Of a DNA stretch of 64,000 nucleotides, positions 1 through 11,798 are shown one piece after another. The translations under genes and the position numbers were made by a program. The DNA is from Protoeuglena noctilucae (Eukaryota; Chlorophyta; Pedinophyceae; Marsupiomonadales; Marsupiomonadaceae): NCBI GenBank assembly GCA_958009085.1, contig OY253678.1, positions 62,001-126,000 on the forward strand, in the 5' to 3' direction. The notes under the pieces were generated by a model. It searched no databases, was not told where the DNA came from, and saw only the letters and a list, made by a program, of their open reading frames with translations. The first letter of the stretch is position 1. Every line of letters starts with the position of its first letter.

Positions 1-1996
1 GGGGAGTAGACGTGTTTGCCGGTTCCCGTGCCTCTGCGACGGGACCGGCGGGGCGCGTGGCGGGGTGGCCGCGGGCGGGGGTAGGCAGGTCACTAGGTGC
101 GGGGCCTGGGGGGCCAGAGTGCTCCCGGCGGGGTGGATGGCGAGCGGGGTGGCTCGCGGTGACTGCGGGGGGCGTGCGGCCCGCGAGGGAGAGGGAGAGG
201 CGGGCGGTGGGGTGGGCGGGGGGTGCGGCGGGGGCGGTGTGGGCGCGGATGTCAAAGGAGCCGGCGAGAGTGGTGACGGAGAGGTCCTCCATTCCCACGT
301 ACACGCCGTTGCCGCTGCGATGAGGGGTGGGGGATGGTAGAGGTGGGGGTGGGGGTGGGGGGGTGGAGAGCGGTGGGATGGGTAGTGGTAAGGGAAGCGT
401 GTCGTTGCTGAGTGATGTGGGTGCAAGTGCCCCACGTCACATCTCTCACATACACCTGCATCACTGCAACCCCTGGCTCCATCCCCCTCCCTCACCCGAA
501 GCAGAACCGGAACCCCTCCGCTGCCGGGCAGTGCATCTCCAGTCGCATGGCGTCGACCTTCTGGGACGTGCGCAGGGCCTCGTCCTTCAGTCGGGCCAGC
601 TGACGAAGGCCGGCGTCCTCCACCACTGCGGGGAAAAGGAGAGGAAGACGAGGGGATCGAACCCGCAACCGCTTGGTGGTCGATCGACTACGGCACCAGT
701 GGGGGTGCAGTGAGATTAGTGATGGGGACTGGCGATGTCCCTGTCTCAGTACACAGTACCCTCACCCCATCGCCTCAGCAAACACACACCCCTGTCACTA
801 TCCCAGCTCCAGCGCACCCCCCCACCACCCCAGCACCCACAACACACGACACGCCCACCCTCCAACCCCCCCCCTTGCCTGCCGTGGCATTGGCGTCCTC
901 CGCTGCGTCCGCCAATGCCTCCATCTCCGCCGCCTCCTCTCTCAGCAGCCGGACGTTGTCGCGACACGCCGACAGCTGCGCCTCCCACATGCGACGTTGG
1001 GCGGGGGAGGGGGCGGACGAGAGCATCTGCGCCGCCACCGCCGCCTGGGTCTCGTTCGCGGCGAGCTTTTCCTGCGATGAAAGAGCGAAACGATGAATGG
1101 AATGGGAGAGATATGACTGTGTGGGCACAGCAGGCCAGGTGACGGGGCAAGGCGCTGCGCATATCAGGTGCTCTCTGCGACCCTGGCTCTCACTCGCAGC
1201 GCTGCCACGTCTCTGCGGAGGTCCTCGATCCCCATATCGTTCTCACCGTCGTCCGCCTCCATCGCCGGAGCCTGCGCGGAGCATCGAAAACGAACGATAC
1301 TAAAAACCAGTCCGCGAAAGCTCTCCAAGACGCAGGCAGGCACATGCCAGCGCCTGGGGCTCACTTCGCGAGTGAATATCTCGACCGCTGCGTCTCCCGC
1401 CAGCTCCTGCCGCTTCCGGGCGCGGCGCGTGAGCACGCCCTGCAGCACCGCTTTGCCCAGGCGCCCGCCGCCCGATGCGGCAGGCGCAGGGGCCGAGGAT
1501 CCCGCAGAGCCGTTGGAGTAAAAGTCCAAAAACGACTGGAGCGACCGCTGCGCCTGCTTCACTTGAGACTGCGTGCCGGTTGGGAGCGGAGCGGTTAAGG
1601 AAACTCGTGACGTGGTGGGGAGCGAAAGGCGGGACGGGGCCGCAGATGCATCGCACACAAATGTCAGGGACTACAAATTACACGTGCTGAATGGGAAGAA
1701 GTTTGCTTTAAAAGCCCAGCATCGCGCAACGGGCATAGGGAGTTGTGTCACGCCCTTTCCGAGCCCCACGCTCCGCGCGCGTGCGCTCAGCCTCTCACCT
1801 CAAGGCCTTCTCGAACCTTGGCCAATTGCGTGACGGTCTCCTTGAGCATGGCGCGCTCCTCGGCCGACTCGGCGCGGCGGGCCGTGTCCAGGTCCGCTGC
1901 GGTGGCCTGCAGCGACAGCATCTGAGCCCGGGCGGTCTGTAGCGCTTCCCGGGCGGCTAAGGACCTCGACGCGAGGTCTGCGTATCGCTCGTCCAT
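1..1996 (-). CDS. Coiled-coil protein of unknown family, C-terminus beyond the window
   Basis: I do not recognise this gene. Exons read on the minus strand are 1996-1799, 1568-1365, 1271-1194, 1071-879, 625-496 and 314 to the window edge; phases agree at every junction. The first five exons are charged and Ala/Glu/Arg/Leu-rich (for example AAREALQTARAQML and RLLREEAAEMEAL), typical of coiled coil. The last exon starts with an ordered-looking stretch (GNGVYVGMEDLSVTT) and becomes Pro/Ala-rich before running off position 1. The intron after 879 starts with GC (AG|GCAAGG). The start at 1996 is the first in-frame ATG of its exon, but an acceptor-like CAG lies about 33 bases upstream in frame, so an earlier exon is possible. 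About 370 residues are visible. A structural or scaffolding role would only be a guess. Confidence 0.55.
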
Positions 1997-2911
1997 CCTC
2001 CCTGCGCCCGACGGTCGCCCGAGGGGCAGCTGCAGTTATGCGATGCAGCCAGGCCGATCTTGTTGAATGCGTGGGGTACCCGCGACTTGCGACGGGGCCG
2101 CAAGCAGTCCCTGCAGGTCTCGGGACCTCTCGGGCCTTCCGCGCGACGCACGCGCAGGCGCAAGACGACGCTGCCAGTGTTGGGTCGACCTGTTCAACGA
2201 AGGCAATCACGAAAGCCGTCGCGAGAACGGAGAAAGACAAAGGGTAAATTGCACAGTGCTGTGCGGGGCAGATTAGCAGAAAACAGCAGAGAACTGGCGC
2301 GCAACCCTGGACGCGTCCATCGCCCCGAGAGTCGCTGCGGGACGATGGCGCTGAGTGAAGCTGCCGACGACGCGCGGCCGGTCGCGGCGCGAAAGACGCT
2401 CGGGACCGGCGGCGCGCTGCACAGAGGAGAATGCGGGGCGGGATGTCCGCGGCAGAGGCACAGGGGCCCGGGGCCGTCGCGCCGGTTGGAAAACAGAGCA
2501 ATACAGGCGCGGGCGCGGGCGGCTCCGCGGCGCCGGTGCTGCTAGGCCGCGGGGGCTAGCGCAGCGGGACGCGGAGCGGCGGTCGCGCGCGCGAGTGCAG
2601 GCGAGTCGCTAAGCGGAGAAAGGGAGCGGGGCCCGCGGTGGGCGGGCTGTTCTAAGCACAGAGTGCAGACTGCACGCTCTGGCTGGCCGCGTGTGGCCAA
2701 GGGGTCGCGGTCACGTCAAGGGGCGGCGCGGGTGGCGCCGCGGGTGCTGAAAAATCCAGCACCCTAGGCGGCGAGGTGAGGCCCACCACCCGAGCTGGGC
2801 GCGAGAGCCAGGCGTGGAAAGGAGGGCGGCGTGAGCAGGGCCCCGTGGTAGGTGTGGCCTGCCGAGGCGCCTGTGTCGGCGTCAGAGTCGGCCGTGTCAG
2901 TGTTCCCCGTG
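1997..2911. other. Spacer between coiled-coil gene start and cyclase stop
   Basis: GC-rich sequence with overlapping open frames on both strands but no conserved motif or convincing exon chain. It probably holds the promoter and possibly an undetected first exon of the minus-strand coiled-coil gene, plus the cyclase 3' untranslated region. Confidence 0.4.
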
Positions 2912-5900
2912 TCAGTCCTCCCGGATGGGCGCGGGGTGCTCCTTGATGGGCGTGCGCACGCCGTCGGGCCTCGACGTGAGGCTGGACAGGTTGGTGGTGA
3001 GCAGGCCTGCCACGTTCGTGTCCATGCCGTATAAGATGGCGGTATCCATGGGGCCCTTGCCTGGGAGTAACGGAGTGGGGGAGTGGGTCGGAGAGTGGGA
3101 GAGTGGGAGAGTGGGGGTGGGGTGTGCGTTGGTAGAGGGTCGCATCTCCCCCTCCCATGCTCACCCTTGATGTCGAGCGTCTCAAACGTCAAGTGCTCCT
3201 GGATGTCGGCGGGCAGTGCCAGGGCCGTGGTGGCGGTCATGCGGATGTGGGCGGGGCGCGAGTTGCTCTCCATGCGGGCCGCCACGTTCTGCAAGGGTTG
3301 GGGTGAGGGTGGGGGTGAAGGTGAAGGTGAGGGTGGGCATGAAGGGTGGGGGTGGCAGTGAGGGTGGGAGTGAGAGTGGTGCAACCATGGTGTCATGAGT
3401 CGTGAGTCGTCTCCACACCCACTCCCCCATTTCTACCCCTCACCAGCGTGTCCCCGCACAAGGTCAGCAGCGTGCGCTTGACCCCGATGATCCCCCCCGC
3501 GACCGGCCCCGTGTGGATGCCCACGCGGATCTCGATCGGCCCCGTCCTGTCGGCCTTCTCGATCTGCGAGGCCTGCGTGACCATGGCCATGGCGATGCGC
3601 AAGGCCAGCAGCTGGTGGTCGCGCTGGGGGCGGGTCAGGTTCACCGCCACCACGTACGCGTCGCCCACCGTCTCGTACTGCGATTGGGGGATGATTGGGA
3701 TATGAAGCGGAACTGGTCATAGTTATCGCGTAGCTAGGTATATCGTGAGACTGCGGGGACACGCACGCGTCCCCCCCCGTCTCGTACTGCGATAGGGTGG
3801 GAGATGGTGGGGGTGACACGATTACCAGCAGAGCCACGAGGAGGTAGTAGTAGTACCAGTATATTACTATTACTAGTAGTGGTAGTACAGCCACACCCTG
3901 CACCCCCTCCCTCACACCCCCCACACCACCCCCCACACCCACGCCCACCACCCCATCTCACCTTATAGGCCCCCAGCGCCTCGACGAGCGAGTCCAGCTT
4001 GGAGAAGTAGGAGTGGAGCATGGACAGCACGTCGATGGGGCGGCTGGTGGACGACATGGTGGTGTAAGAAACGACGTCGCTGTGAGGGGAAGAAGAGATG
4101 GAAGGGGATTGGGTGGAGTGGCACTGGGGTGGGGTGGAGTGACATGCGAGTGATAGTGATGAACACCGTCGTCTTGGTACTACCCAAAAAAGGCACCCAT
4201 GCATCCCTCCTCACCAATCTGCCATTAACTGCCATCCCACCACCACTCACCTGAGTATCATGGTCACGTCGTCGTAATCCTTGAAGTACAGACAGACACC
4301 CCTCTTATCAATCAATCAACCATTGTTATCAGCTACTCTATGCTTACTCGCCTGAATATCATGGTCACGTCGTCGTATTCTTTAAAATACAGCAGCGGGG
4401 CGGGCCCGGGCGCCCCGTTGAGATGCAGGCGCGTGTTGGTGCGCTTCCACCTCCGTGAGGCGTTCTTGCCCAGGAACGAACCCTGCCGCGGCTCCACGGC
4501 CGTGTCGACCTCGGAAGGGTCACGGCGGCGCGTGCCGCTGAGGGGGGTGCGGGGGGCGGAGGCCGAGAGCTCGCGCGAGGCCGTGCCGCCTTCCGTGGAG
4601 ATGCGCCGCCAGGACCCGGTGGGGGAGAGCGGCGACATCTCCGGCTCGGACAGCGCCGCGCCGTCGGCCGCGCGCAGCGACTGCTGGCGCGACGCGTGGG
4701 GCGAGAGGGCGCGGGCGGCCACCGGGCACTCCATGCCGGTGGCGGGGGGCCCGGTGCGCGCGAGGGCGTTGGCGTTGAGGGATCTTTCGGAATCTCCGGG
4801 GAGCGTGGTGGTGGCGGTGGGGCGGTGGGAGGAGGCGGAGCGGTCGAGGGCGCGGGACGTGAAGGCGCGGACGGTGGGGCGGGCTGGGGGGGGGAGGGGG
4901 TTGGGGTGGTGGGTGAGTGATTGAGTGGTGCAGTGGTTAACAGTGGTGGGAGAGTGGTGGGGATGGGTGAGAGGGATGGGACGTGGAGGCACGCACGGTG
5001 GGGCGGGCTGGGGGGGGGGGGGGGGGGAGGGGGGTGGGGTGGTGGGTGATTGATTGAGTGAGTGGTGCTTTGGGAGTGGTGCGAGAGTGGTGGGAGTGAC
5101 GAGCTGTGGTGGCATAGGCAAGCAGGCTTCATACCTCACACGCTCTCCCAACAACACCCCATCCACCAATCACCCACCACCCCATCCCACGCTCTCCCAA
5201 CACACCCCATACATCAACCAACTAGTAAAACTACATTCAACCAATCACATACCCCCATCCCCCCCCCCCCCCCCCCCCCCTCACCCCCGTCCTTGCTCCC
5301 ATTGGGCGACGAGTTGTCCCCCCCCTCCTGCGACCCTCTTTCCGTCGCCTCCACGTGCGGCGCGGGCTTCGTCCGCTCCTTGGGCTTCCAGGGCACGGAG
5401 CAGGCGTTGCCGGTGTCGACGGCGAGGGACGGGCGCGCGTGTCGGATGAGCACGTCCGCAACTTCCTTGGGCACAATGTTCTGGATCACGGCGTCGCGGA
5501 AGCGGATCGCGTCTGGGGATGGTAAACGATAAGTGAAATGAGGTGAGGTGAGCTGATGTGGTGAGATGTTGAGAGATGTAAGGGATGACGAGAGGGTGCT
5601 GTGGGTGACGGTGGAAGCGGAAGCGGATGGCGTCTGAAGGGGGGTGGATAAGTGGGATGATGTAAACAGGTAGTGTGAGATGATAACCGATGTAAAAGAT
5701 GAGGAGAGGGTGTTGTGGATCACGGCGTCGCGGAAGCGGATGGCGTCTGGGGGGTGGGGCATAAGGGTAAGGATGGGGCGAGGCTAACGTCACCGACAGT
5801 GCCGGCTGTAGTGCCACGTTCACGTTCTGTCGCTTGCTCCCTCACTTCACCCCTCCCACCCACACGTCACCCACCCCACCCACCCCAAAGCCACCTCCCA

Positions 5901-8413
5901 TTTCTGAAAATCCTCACCCATGGCCGTCTTCCTGGTCGCCGCCCACCACGCAATCCCCGCAAGCGCCCACGCGGGGTGCAGGTCGATGCGCCGGCCCGTC
6001 GCCAGCACCACAAACGCCGCCACCGCCCCCGCCACCGACACCACCCACGAGGCCGCGTACACCAGCAGCCCGCGGAACGTCAGGATGTGCCAGAAGCCGC
6101 GCAGGTAGAGCCCTAACGCGGAGAGCGGGGCCAGGATGCGGCCCTCCACCATCATGTAAGCTTCAGCGAAGGAGGGGCCGGGGGACTGGGCGGCGCGCCT
6201 GGCAAGGGCCGCCGACCAGCACTGGAAACTGGCGATGCCTCCCGCGTTGAGCACCCCGCGCGAGAAGAGTCCCGCGATCACGGCGAGGACGGCGGCGACG
6301 GCGGCGGCGGCGGGGAGGGTGGCGGGGTCGGCGTGGGGCCACAGGGCGGTCTTGGCGGCGACGTCGGCGACCGCTGCGGCGCTGAAGACGGCGACGGCGA
6401 GTCGGGTGGTGTTGGAGCACGCGCTGACCATGCCGCGGATGATGCCGAGGCCCAGGGAGAGGCTGGGGGGGTGGGGGGGGTGTGGAGGGTGGCGGCGGGG
6501 GTGGCAGTGAGAGTGAGACTTGCAGTGCGAGTGGCTGTTCATCACCCTATAGGGAGGTCCTACCCCACTATATACATGACTTGCGACCAGCTGTGCGCAT
6601 CGCATCAGCAACCACCACCACCACCACGTGACACATGTGATCTCGCATCCCATCCCATTCCACCCCCCTGCTCTAACCCTCACCATATGACTTGCGACCA
6701 GGAGAGCTCGTCGCGCGCGGCGACTAGGATGTCCGAGAGAGGCACGAGGATCATGGCCGAGAGCGCCTGGGCGTAGGCGACCACAAAGGCGAGGTCCCAC
6801 TCGCGGTCGGTGACGAAGGCGAAGGCCTGGAGGAGGGCGGTGAGGGCCAGGAGGGCCAGGGTGGTGAGGGACACGGCCTGGGAGGAGAGGCAGCCGGGGA
6901 TGGGGAGGACCTGGGGTGGGGGGGGAGTGGAAGGGGGGTTGGAATGAGTGATGTGGGTGAGGACCCTCACTGCAACTTTTGGGTGGTTTGACGGTCAGGA
7001 GGGGCGTCGGGAGGCGTCAGAATTGCTTTGTGTCAGTCACGAGTGCAGTAAATGAATGCTCTGTGTCGGCATCCAATCCCCCACACCCACCCCACCCCCC
7101 CCCCCCCCCCCCGCCCCTGCCCACGCATCCCTCGTCGCTCGCCTTTGCGAAAAGGTCCATGAACCCCGTGCCCGGCCGGCAGTGATGCAGCCCGATGTCG
7201 TAGTGCCAGAAGGCGGTGGAGAAGAAGAGGCCCACCGAGACGGCAATCAGCGCGATGGGGTTGTCGTAGCGAATGGCGGTGGCTTCCGTTAAGAACTTGG
7301 CGCTGAGTGGGTGGGGAGAGGGGTGCGGATGGGTGGGTGTGGGAAAGGGGCAGGGCTGTGGGGCAGGGTGAGTGTGTATGGGCGGGGGTGAAGGGGCGGG
7401 GGGGAGGGGGGTGCAGGGGTGGGGAGCAAAGGCGTCGAGCGCTCCTTCGTCATCCACAGTTGAATTAGTCAACCATCCCAACCCCCCCCACAACCCCTCA
7501 CCGCGCGACCAGTGCGTAGTCGTCAAGGGGACCGCACCCCAGGGACGGCTCGGCCACGCTACTCTCCGCGTCGTCATTCTCCAGGCGGACCTGGGAGGTG
7601 TGTGAGGCACGTTGTTTGCAGAGTGTAACATAGGGCTCTCTATCCCCCACACCCATCTTTCATGCACCCACCAGCGCCCCCAGCACATTGCATGTCATCT
7701 GCCACCCCTCTCTATCCACTCACACACCCATTCACCCACTCACAGGCACATCCACCCACTCCCTCCCCCATGCGCACTCACCAGCGCCCCCAGCACGTCG
7801 TCCTCCGCCGTCCACCGCAGGGGAGAGGGCTCGAACTCCTGCATGGGCGATGCGGGAACGAAGAATGCGGCACAGAGAGCGACGATTCGCGTCCTCATGC
7901 GACCCGCCAGCCACCCCGCATGTGTGTCACACACTGGCGGCCAGCTCACCATGTCCGGCCCCGCCTGCCGCGACGCGAACGCCGACCGCGCGAAGCTCTT
8001 GCGGGCGTCGCGAGGGGCGCGGGGGCTGTCGGGCGCGGGCGCGGGGGCCGCGTGGCCCGCCATCGACAGCCGGGCCGCCGACCCCTCGAACGCCGACGCG
8101 TCCGCGGGCGAGGGCGCCGGCGGGCCGCCCGGGAGGCCCACGCGGCCCCGCGACGACATCTTGCGCACCCACTGCCGCGCGCTCGGGGCCTCCTCGCTCC
8201 GCAGCATGAGCGACATCGCGGGCGGGCCACGCCCCTCGCCCTCCTCCGCGCCCATCGGCGGCTGGGTGTCCACGAACGCCGCAGCCGCGTCCGTGCCGGA
8301 ACGCAAGAGCGTCCCGCGCTGCGACTTCTGCTGCGCGACGCGCATGACGGCCGCGACGAGCGGATCCACATGCTGGGCGCCCTTTGGACCCTCCCCCGTG
8401 TAGTCCTTGGCCC
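2912..8413 (-). CDS. Transmembrane class III nucleotidyl cyclase (guanylate-cyclase-like)
   Basis: Makes a cyclic nucleotide from NTP, presumably at a membrane. Exons, all in frame: 8413-7950, 7838-7782, 7590-7502, 7302-7125, 6910-6684, 6462-5918, 5512-5285, 4883-4352, 4079-3962, 3677-3444, 3288-3165, 3060-2912 (about 981 residues). A Ser/Ala-rich cytosolic N-part is followed by six or seven hydrophobic segments (exons 7302-5918), the helical lead-in typical of cyclases (AVIQNIVPKEVADVL), a disordered linker and one catalytic domain at about residues 765-940. Both metal-binding Asp are present (IFSDVVSYTTMSS; YETVGDAY), as is the NxxxR pair (NVAARMES). Glu four residues before the second Asp is the guanylate-type choice; the partner position is Thr (TLCGDT), neither the adenylate Asp nor the usual Cys. 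Only one catalytic domain, so it should work as a dimer. Five or more introns carry exon-edge ghosts and one donor is GC. The 5' end is unresolved: no clean ATG joins in frame at 8413. Confidence 0.88.
3770..3800 (-). repeat. Ghost of cyclase exon start (true edge 3677)
   Basis: An acceptor CAG and the first bases of the exon encoding YETVGD recur inside the upstream intron, 109 bp from the true edge. The ghost has diverged after about 10 identical bases and reads on as a decayed frame. Confidence 0.8.
4251..4293 (-). repeat. Duplicated exon end with donor (true or alternative edge 4352)
   Basis: The segment encoding YFK(E/D)YDDVTMI(F/L) occurs twice, 101 bp apart. The upstream copy ends AG|GCGAGT and the downstream copy ends AG|GTGAGT. 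Either would join the next exon in phase to give SDVV, but only the upstream copy is continuous with the preceding exon. Confidence 0.8.
4968..5010 (-). repeat. Ghost of cyclase exon start (true edge 4883)
   Basis: The G-rich tract (C-rich on the coding strand), acceptor and first roughly 30 bases of the exon at 4883 recur 124 bp upstream in the intron with a few substitutions. Confidence 0.8.
5600..5760 (-). repeat. Two further copies of the exon start at 5512
   Basis: The acceptor and the first 17-35 bases of the exon encoding AIRFRDAVIQN recur with starts at 5633 and 5746 (spacings 121 and 113 bp). The copy farthest from the true exon is the better preserved, and the middle one matches only about 17 bases. 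Intervening intron blocks are also similar, so an intron-plus-exon-edge unit was triplicated. Confidence 0.85.
6566..6592 (-). repeat. Ghost of cyclase exon end (true edge 6684)
   Basis: About 18 bases of the end of the exon encoding WSQVI recur 111 bp downstream within the intron. Confidence 0.75.
7667..7687 (-). repeat. Ghost of cyclase exon end (true edge 7782)
   Basis: The end of the short exon (encoding LGAL) and its GT donor recur 110 bp downstream in the intron. Confidence 0.75.
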
Positions 8414-9483
8414 CTGTGGTTTGCGCCCTGCGCGCGGACGATCATGCGGATATCATAGAAGGCCTCGCGCCGATCGGAGCGGCCGGGAACGCGCGGGCGC
8501 GCAGGTTCCGCACCGTGCCACAGCATCGCGCGGACCCCCGCGGTCGCGCGAGACCTCGCTGCCCGCGGTGCCTGGCGCTCCGCTCTGGTTGGGGGAAACC
8601 GTCCTCTGCAGGGGCGCGAGGAATGGGGCCGCGCATTTTTCGAACCACGCGGCCCAAGCGTGCCTTATGCATTCCATTCATCAAAGGGCATTCGGCCGCG
8701 AGCGCGCGAGGCGCCTCGTCGGCGCGATGGGGGCGCATCGGGAACGCTCCTGTCCGTATCCAAAAGACGAGGCAACTCTCCCCGGCGCCCGGAGGGCCTC
8801 TCGCTCTTTCGCCTCGCTGGTGACGGGCGCACCTGGAACGGGTCCCGACCCGCCGCGCGGAGGGCTGAGAGCAGCTTGGACTTGGTCGCGGTATGATCGA
8901 ACCGGTTCTCCGCCGAGCCACCGCTGCGGGGAAGGGGCCGCGCGCAGAGGTGCCGGGGAGTGTGCGGACACGCTCGCCTCCTACCCCCGCCCACCCCTGG
9001 CCTCGCCCGCTGCCACCGTCCGGTCCCTCGGCGACAGAGCACGGCTGCGTGGCGCACCTGGTCTGAAATTCTTCCCTCGCCACGCGTGACCGCCCCCGGT
9101 CGGGGCGGGGGGGTTCGGAGGCCATGGCTATCTCCGTGCAAGCTCCAGGCCCAGCGTGTTATTATTCACGAAGCAAGTGAGGAGTGCTCCGGCTTGCTGA
9201 AGCACCGCACGAGCCCCTAACTGCCCGGAGTTCGGGCCCCAAGCCTGCCGCAAGGCTGGCTGCGGGTCACGAGCTAGCAAAGAAGAAGCGCTTCAGCCGC
9301 AACATAATGCGTCGCGGAAAGTCGAAGGTTGGGGAAAACTACGTGCGCGCTTGGTGGTCCGCCGGGACGACACACACGAACGCGCATCATTTAGCACATG
9401 ACGTGCGCGTGGAGAGGCAAAGCGGGCGAAAGTCGGCTCTGGCGCAAGGCTCTGGCGTTTCAGCCACCCCCTCCGCCGCTGTT
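8414..9483. other. Divergent intergenic region, cyclase and DUF502 genes
   Basis: Holds the unresolved 5' end of the cyclase gene and the upstream region of the DUF502 gene. Long open frames exist on both strands but they look like GC-driven shadows; none shows a conserved domain. Coding sequence in frame with the cyclase may continue through an unrecognised first exon here. Confidence 0.4.
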
Positions 9484-10543
9484 ATGCGGCTCCTCAGGCC
9501 CCAAGTGCCCCTAGACATTCTCGTCGACATGGAGAAAGCGGAGGATACGTCGCAGTCCGACCACCTACTCGGTGGCGCGTCGTCCACTCCCGCAGGCTTG
9601 GCCCGGCCGGGCAGCGATGTAGAGCCCGTTGCTTCCCCCTCCGGCCCAGCCGCCGAGGTCTCTGCAAATCGTCAATCAACCTGGGCGTCCCCGTCTGGTC
9701 AAGGATCGCTCCGGTGAGCGCGGGCGCGGGCCCCAGCACTGTTGCATAACGTCGCCCGTGGCATCAGCTCGCAGCCCCGCCCGCCGGCCGCAGCGCCTGG
9801 GCCGCGCGCACGTTCGCCGCGGGAGCCAACGTCCTCCTCCCCGTCGCCGTCACCTGGGCGATCGTCGCCTTCCTCGATGGCTTGTTCAGCCCCATCATCT
9901 CGCGCCTGTTCGGCGTTCGGGTCTTCGGCCTGGGAATCGCCAGCGCCGTCGCCGTGACCTTCGCGGTGGGGCTCGCCACGTCGTCCATGGTCGGACGGTG
10001 GCTGTGGGGCGTCCTCGACGCATTGCTCGCCGCCGTGCCCCTCGTCAGCACCGTGTACGGGTCCGCCAAGCAGATTGCTGCGGCCGTGTCGCCGCAGGGG
10101 GAGTCCGGCAAGGCCTTCCGGTTAGTGCGGAGGGACGCGTGACCGTCATCGATGTCGTGACAGCAGTGCACAGTTGCGACCATCCCCACGCCAGCGCTGC
10201 CGGCCCCCGCAGGGAGTGCGTGGCCTTCAGCCACCCCCGCGCAGGTCACCTCACGCTGGGCTTCGTGACCGCCGAGCCCGTGGTGGCCGAGGCAGGCGGG
10301 ACACCCTCGCGCTTTGCTGTGGTGTTCGTCCCCACCAACCACGTGTATCTGGGGGACCTCCTGCTGGTGCCTGCATCGGCTGTGCGCCGCACCAACCTCA
10401 CCGTGAGACAGGGGCTGGAGACCGTGCTGTCCTGCGGGGCCGTGGCGCCCGCGAACCTCGTCCTGTCAGCCTGGGCGCCGACGCAGCCCACGACAGAGCC
10501 CACGAGACCAACGCAGCCTGCACCCGCTCCCGAGAGTGTCTGA
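9484..10543 (+). CDS. DUF502 / LIKE-COV family membrane protein
   Basis: Exons 9484-9713, 9794-10120 and 10213-10543 join in frame to a protein of about 295 residues. The family is known from bacteria and from plant CONTINUOUS VASCULAR RING proteins; its biochemical role is not settled. Visible hallmarks are two membrane helices (ANVLLPVAVTWAIVAF and ASAVAVTFAVGLATS), the motif PLVSTVYGSAKQI, then GKAFR leading into a beta-rich C-terminus with LGFVT, VFVPTN and VRQGLETVLSCG. The first exon is acidic and probably disordered. An in-frame ATG exists further upstream (9184); 9484 is chosen because the sequence before it looks non-coding. It is convergent with the rubredoxin gene, from which the repeat-bounded island now separates it. 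The left copy of the repeat begins in its stop codon region. Confidence 0.82.
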
Positions 10544-10730
10544 CTGGCCCGTTCCGGCGCGCAATGTTCAATGCCGCGGGCGCAAAAGGAGAGGGTGAAA
10601 GGGGGCTTTACTGTCAGCATAGCAACTGCAACCGCCGCCTGGGTGGCACTGCTGGGCGCTCGAGGCCAGATAGCAAGCAGGGTCATCCGCGCAGCCTTGT
10701 CTACAGGAGGGGATGCGAGCAGGGTAGGGT
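10537..10730 (+). repeat. Left copy of about 195-bp direct repeat bounding the receptor island
   Basis: Matches 17065-17259 in the same orientation with scattered substitutions and single-base indels; by eye about nine bases in ten agree. It starts at the last codons of the DUF502 gene and runs into the spacer. The offset between copies is 6528 bp. Confidence 0.9.
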
Positions 10731-11798
10731 GGGCGCTTAAACTGGAGGAGGTGTGAGCGTCGCGTGGACAGTGTGCTGGTTCTAGCGCGGCAAACGCTGT
10801 GGGGAGTGAGATGTAACCACGTGGGTGCAGTTGTTACCTAGCACTATGAGAATCAAGCGTTAAAGTCGGAGATCACAGCTTTGTGCTCTTGTCAGACACG
10901 GCGCTTGGGGCCAGAAAGCCGCTTTCGACGCCGTGACGCTTGTGAAGTCGAATGCGATCTTCAGCTGCGGCGCATTTATCGTCGAGTGTGCGCTCTTCAA
11001 GCGTAAATCCGACCCAGAAAACCACAGCGCGCGTGGATAGAAGACAAGGCAAGAATTCAAAGCAGCTGGCCGTAGATCGCATGTTATGACACGTCTCTGG
11101 CTGTCTCCGGGGCCAGGGAGAGTGCTAGCGAGGTAGCACCGCCCCAGCATCTGAACAAAGTTGACCCTGGGGTCCGAGCTCGGCGATCGGACATTTCCTG
11201 CTTTGCTTTGGGATCATGTTACTGCCTTTGTTCGCGCTCACACCTGCGAGGTGCCCGTGGGCGCCAGGCAGCCAGACGCGGGCCCTGACCTCCTCGCGCT
11301 TGCCGAAGGCCCTCTGCGCCTGGTCACGCGACCCGTCCTGCTTTTAAGCATGTTTACGAGTGCAGCTTCGAGATAGACGTTGGATGACAGGGCCATTGGC
11401 GCTTGATACCCCTCCCCGGCGGTAGCACGGCGCTGAGCATGCCAAGGTCTGCCGTGCGCGCAGACGGGCCGAAGAGGCGCCCAGGGCTTTCCGAAACGTT
11501 TGCAGCAAAGTCTGCTCATCTGCGCGAGTCTGCAGGATGGGAGGCGGGGCCAGCAAGCGGTCGCGGAGGTGGGCGTGTGATTTGCATTGCGCAGAGGAGC
11601 TGGCAAGCAGCGAACACGACGCGCAATCACCGCGTACTCACTGCGCCTTCTTCTCGCAGCCGACAGCGTCGCTCCGCTCCTGCGACCCCTGCACATGCAC
11701 CACCCGTTGCGGCGAGCCATGGGACCGAGACGCCACGCGGAGGTACGAATCCACGGCCATCTCCTCCCAGAGGCTCCGCCAATCGCAGCGGGGGATGC
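10731..11798. other. Upstream region of the receptor gene inside the island
   Basis: No exon chain or known domain found. An open frame upstream of and in phase with the receptor ATG at 11799 starts at 11403, but its translation is low-complexity and unlike the protein that follows. Presumably promoter and 5' untranslated sequence. No recognisable transposase or reverse transcriptase remnant is seen. Confidence 0.4.

Noticed and set aside
640-700. A B-box-like GGTTCGATCC on the minus strand suggesting a tRNA gene.
   Set aside because: I could not fold a cloverleaf: the T-stem has a mismatch and no matching acceptor or anticodon stem was found; it lies in an intron.
2060-2545. Plus-strand 161-residue open frame upstream of the coiled-coil gene.
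   Set aside because: Arg-rich composition typical of GC-driven shadow frames, with no domain.
10731-11798. A transposase or reverse transcriptase that could explain the island.
   Set aside because: No catalytic motif or terminal inverted repeat found in either island flank; the direct repeats match the host spacer instead.
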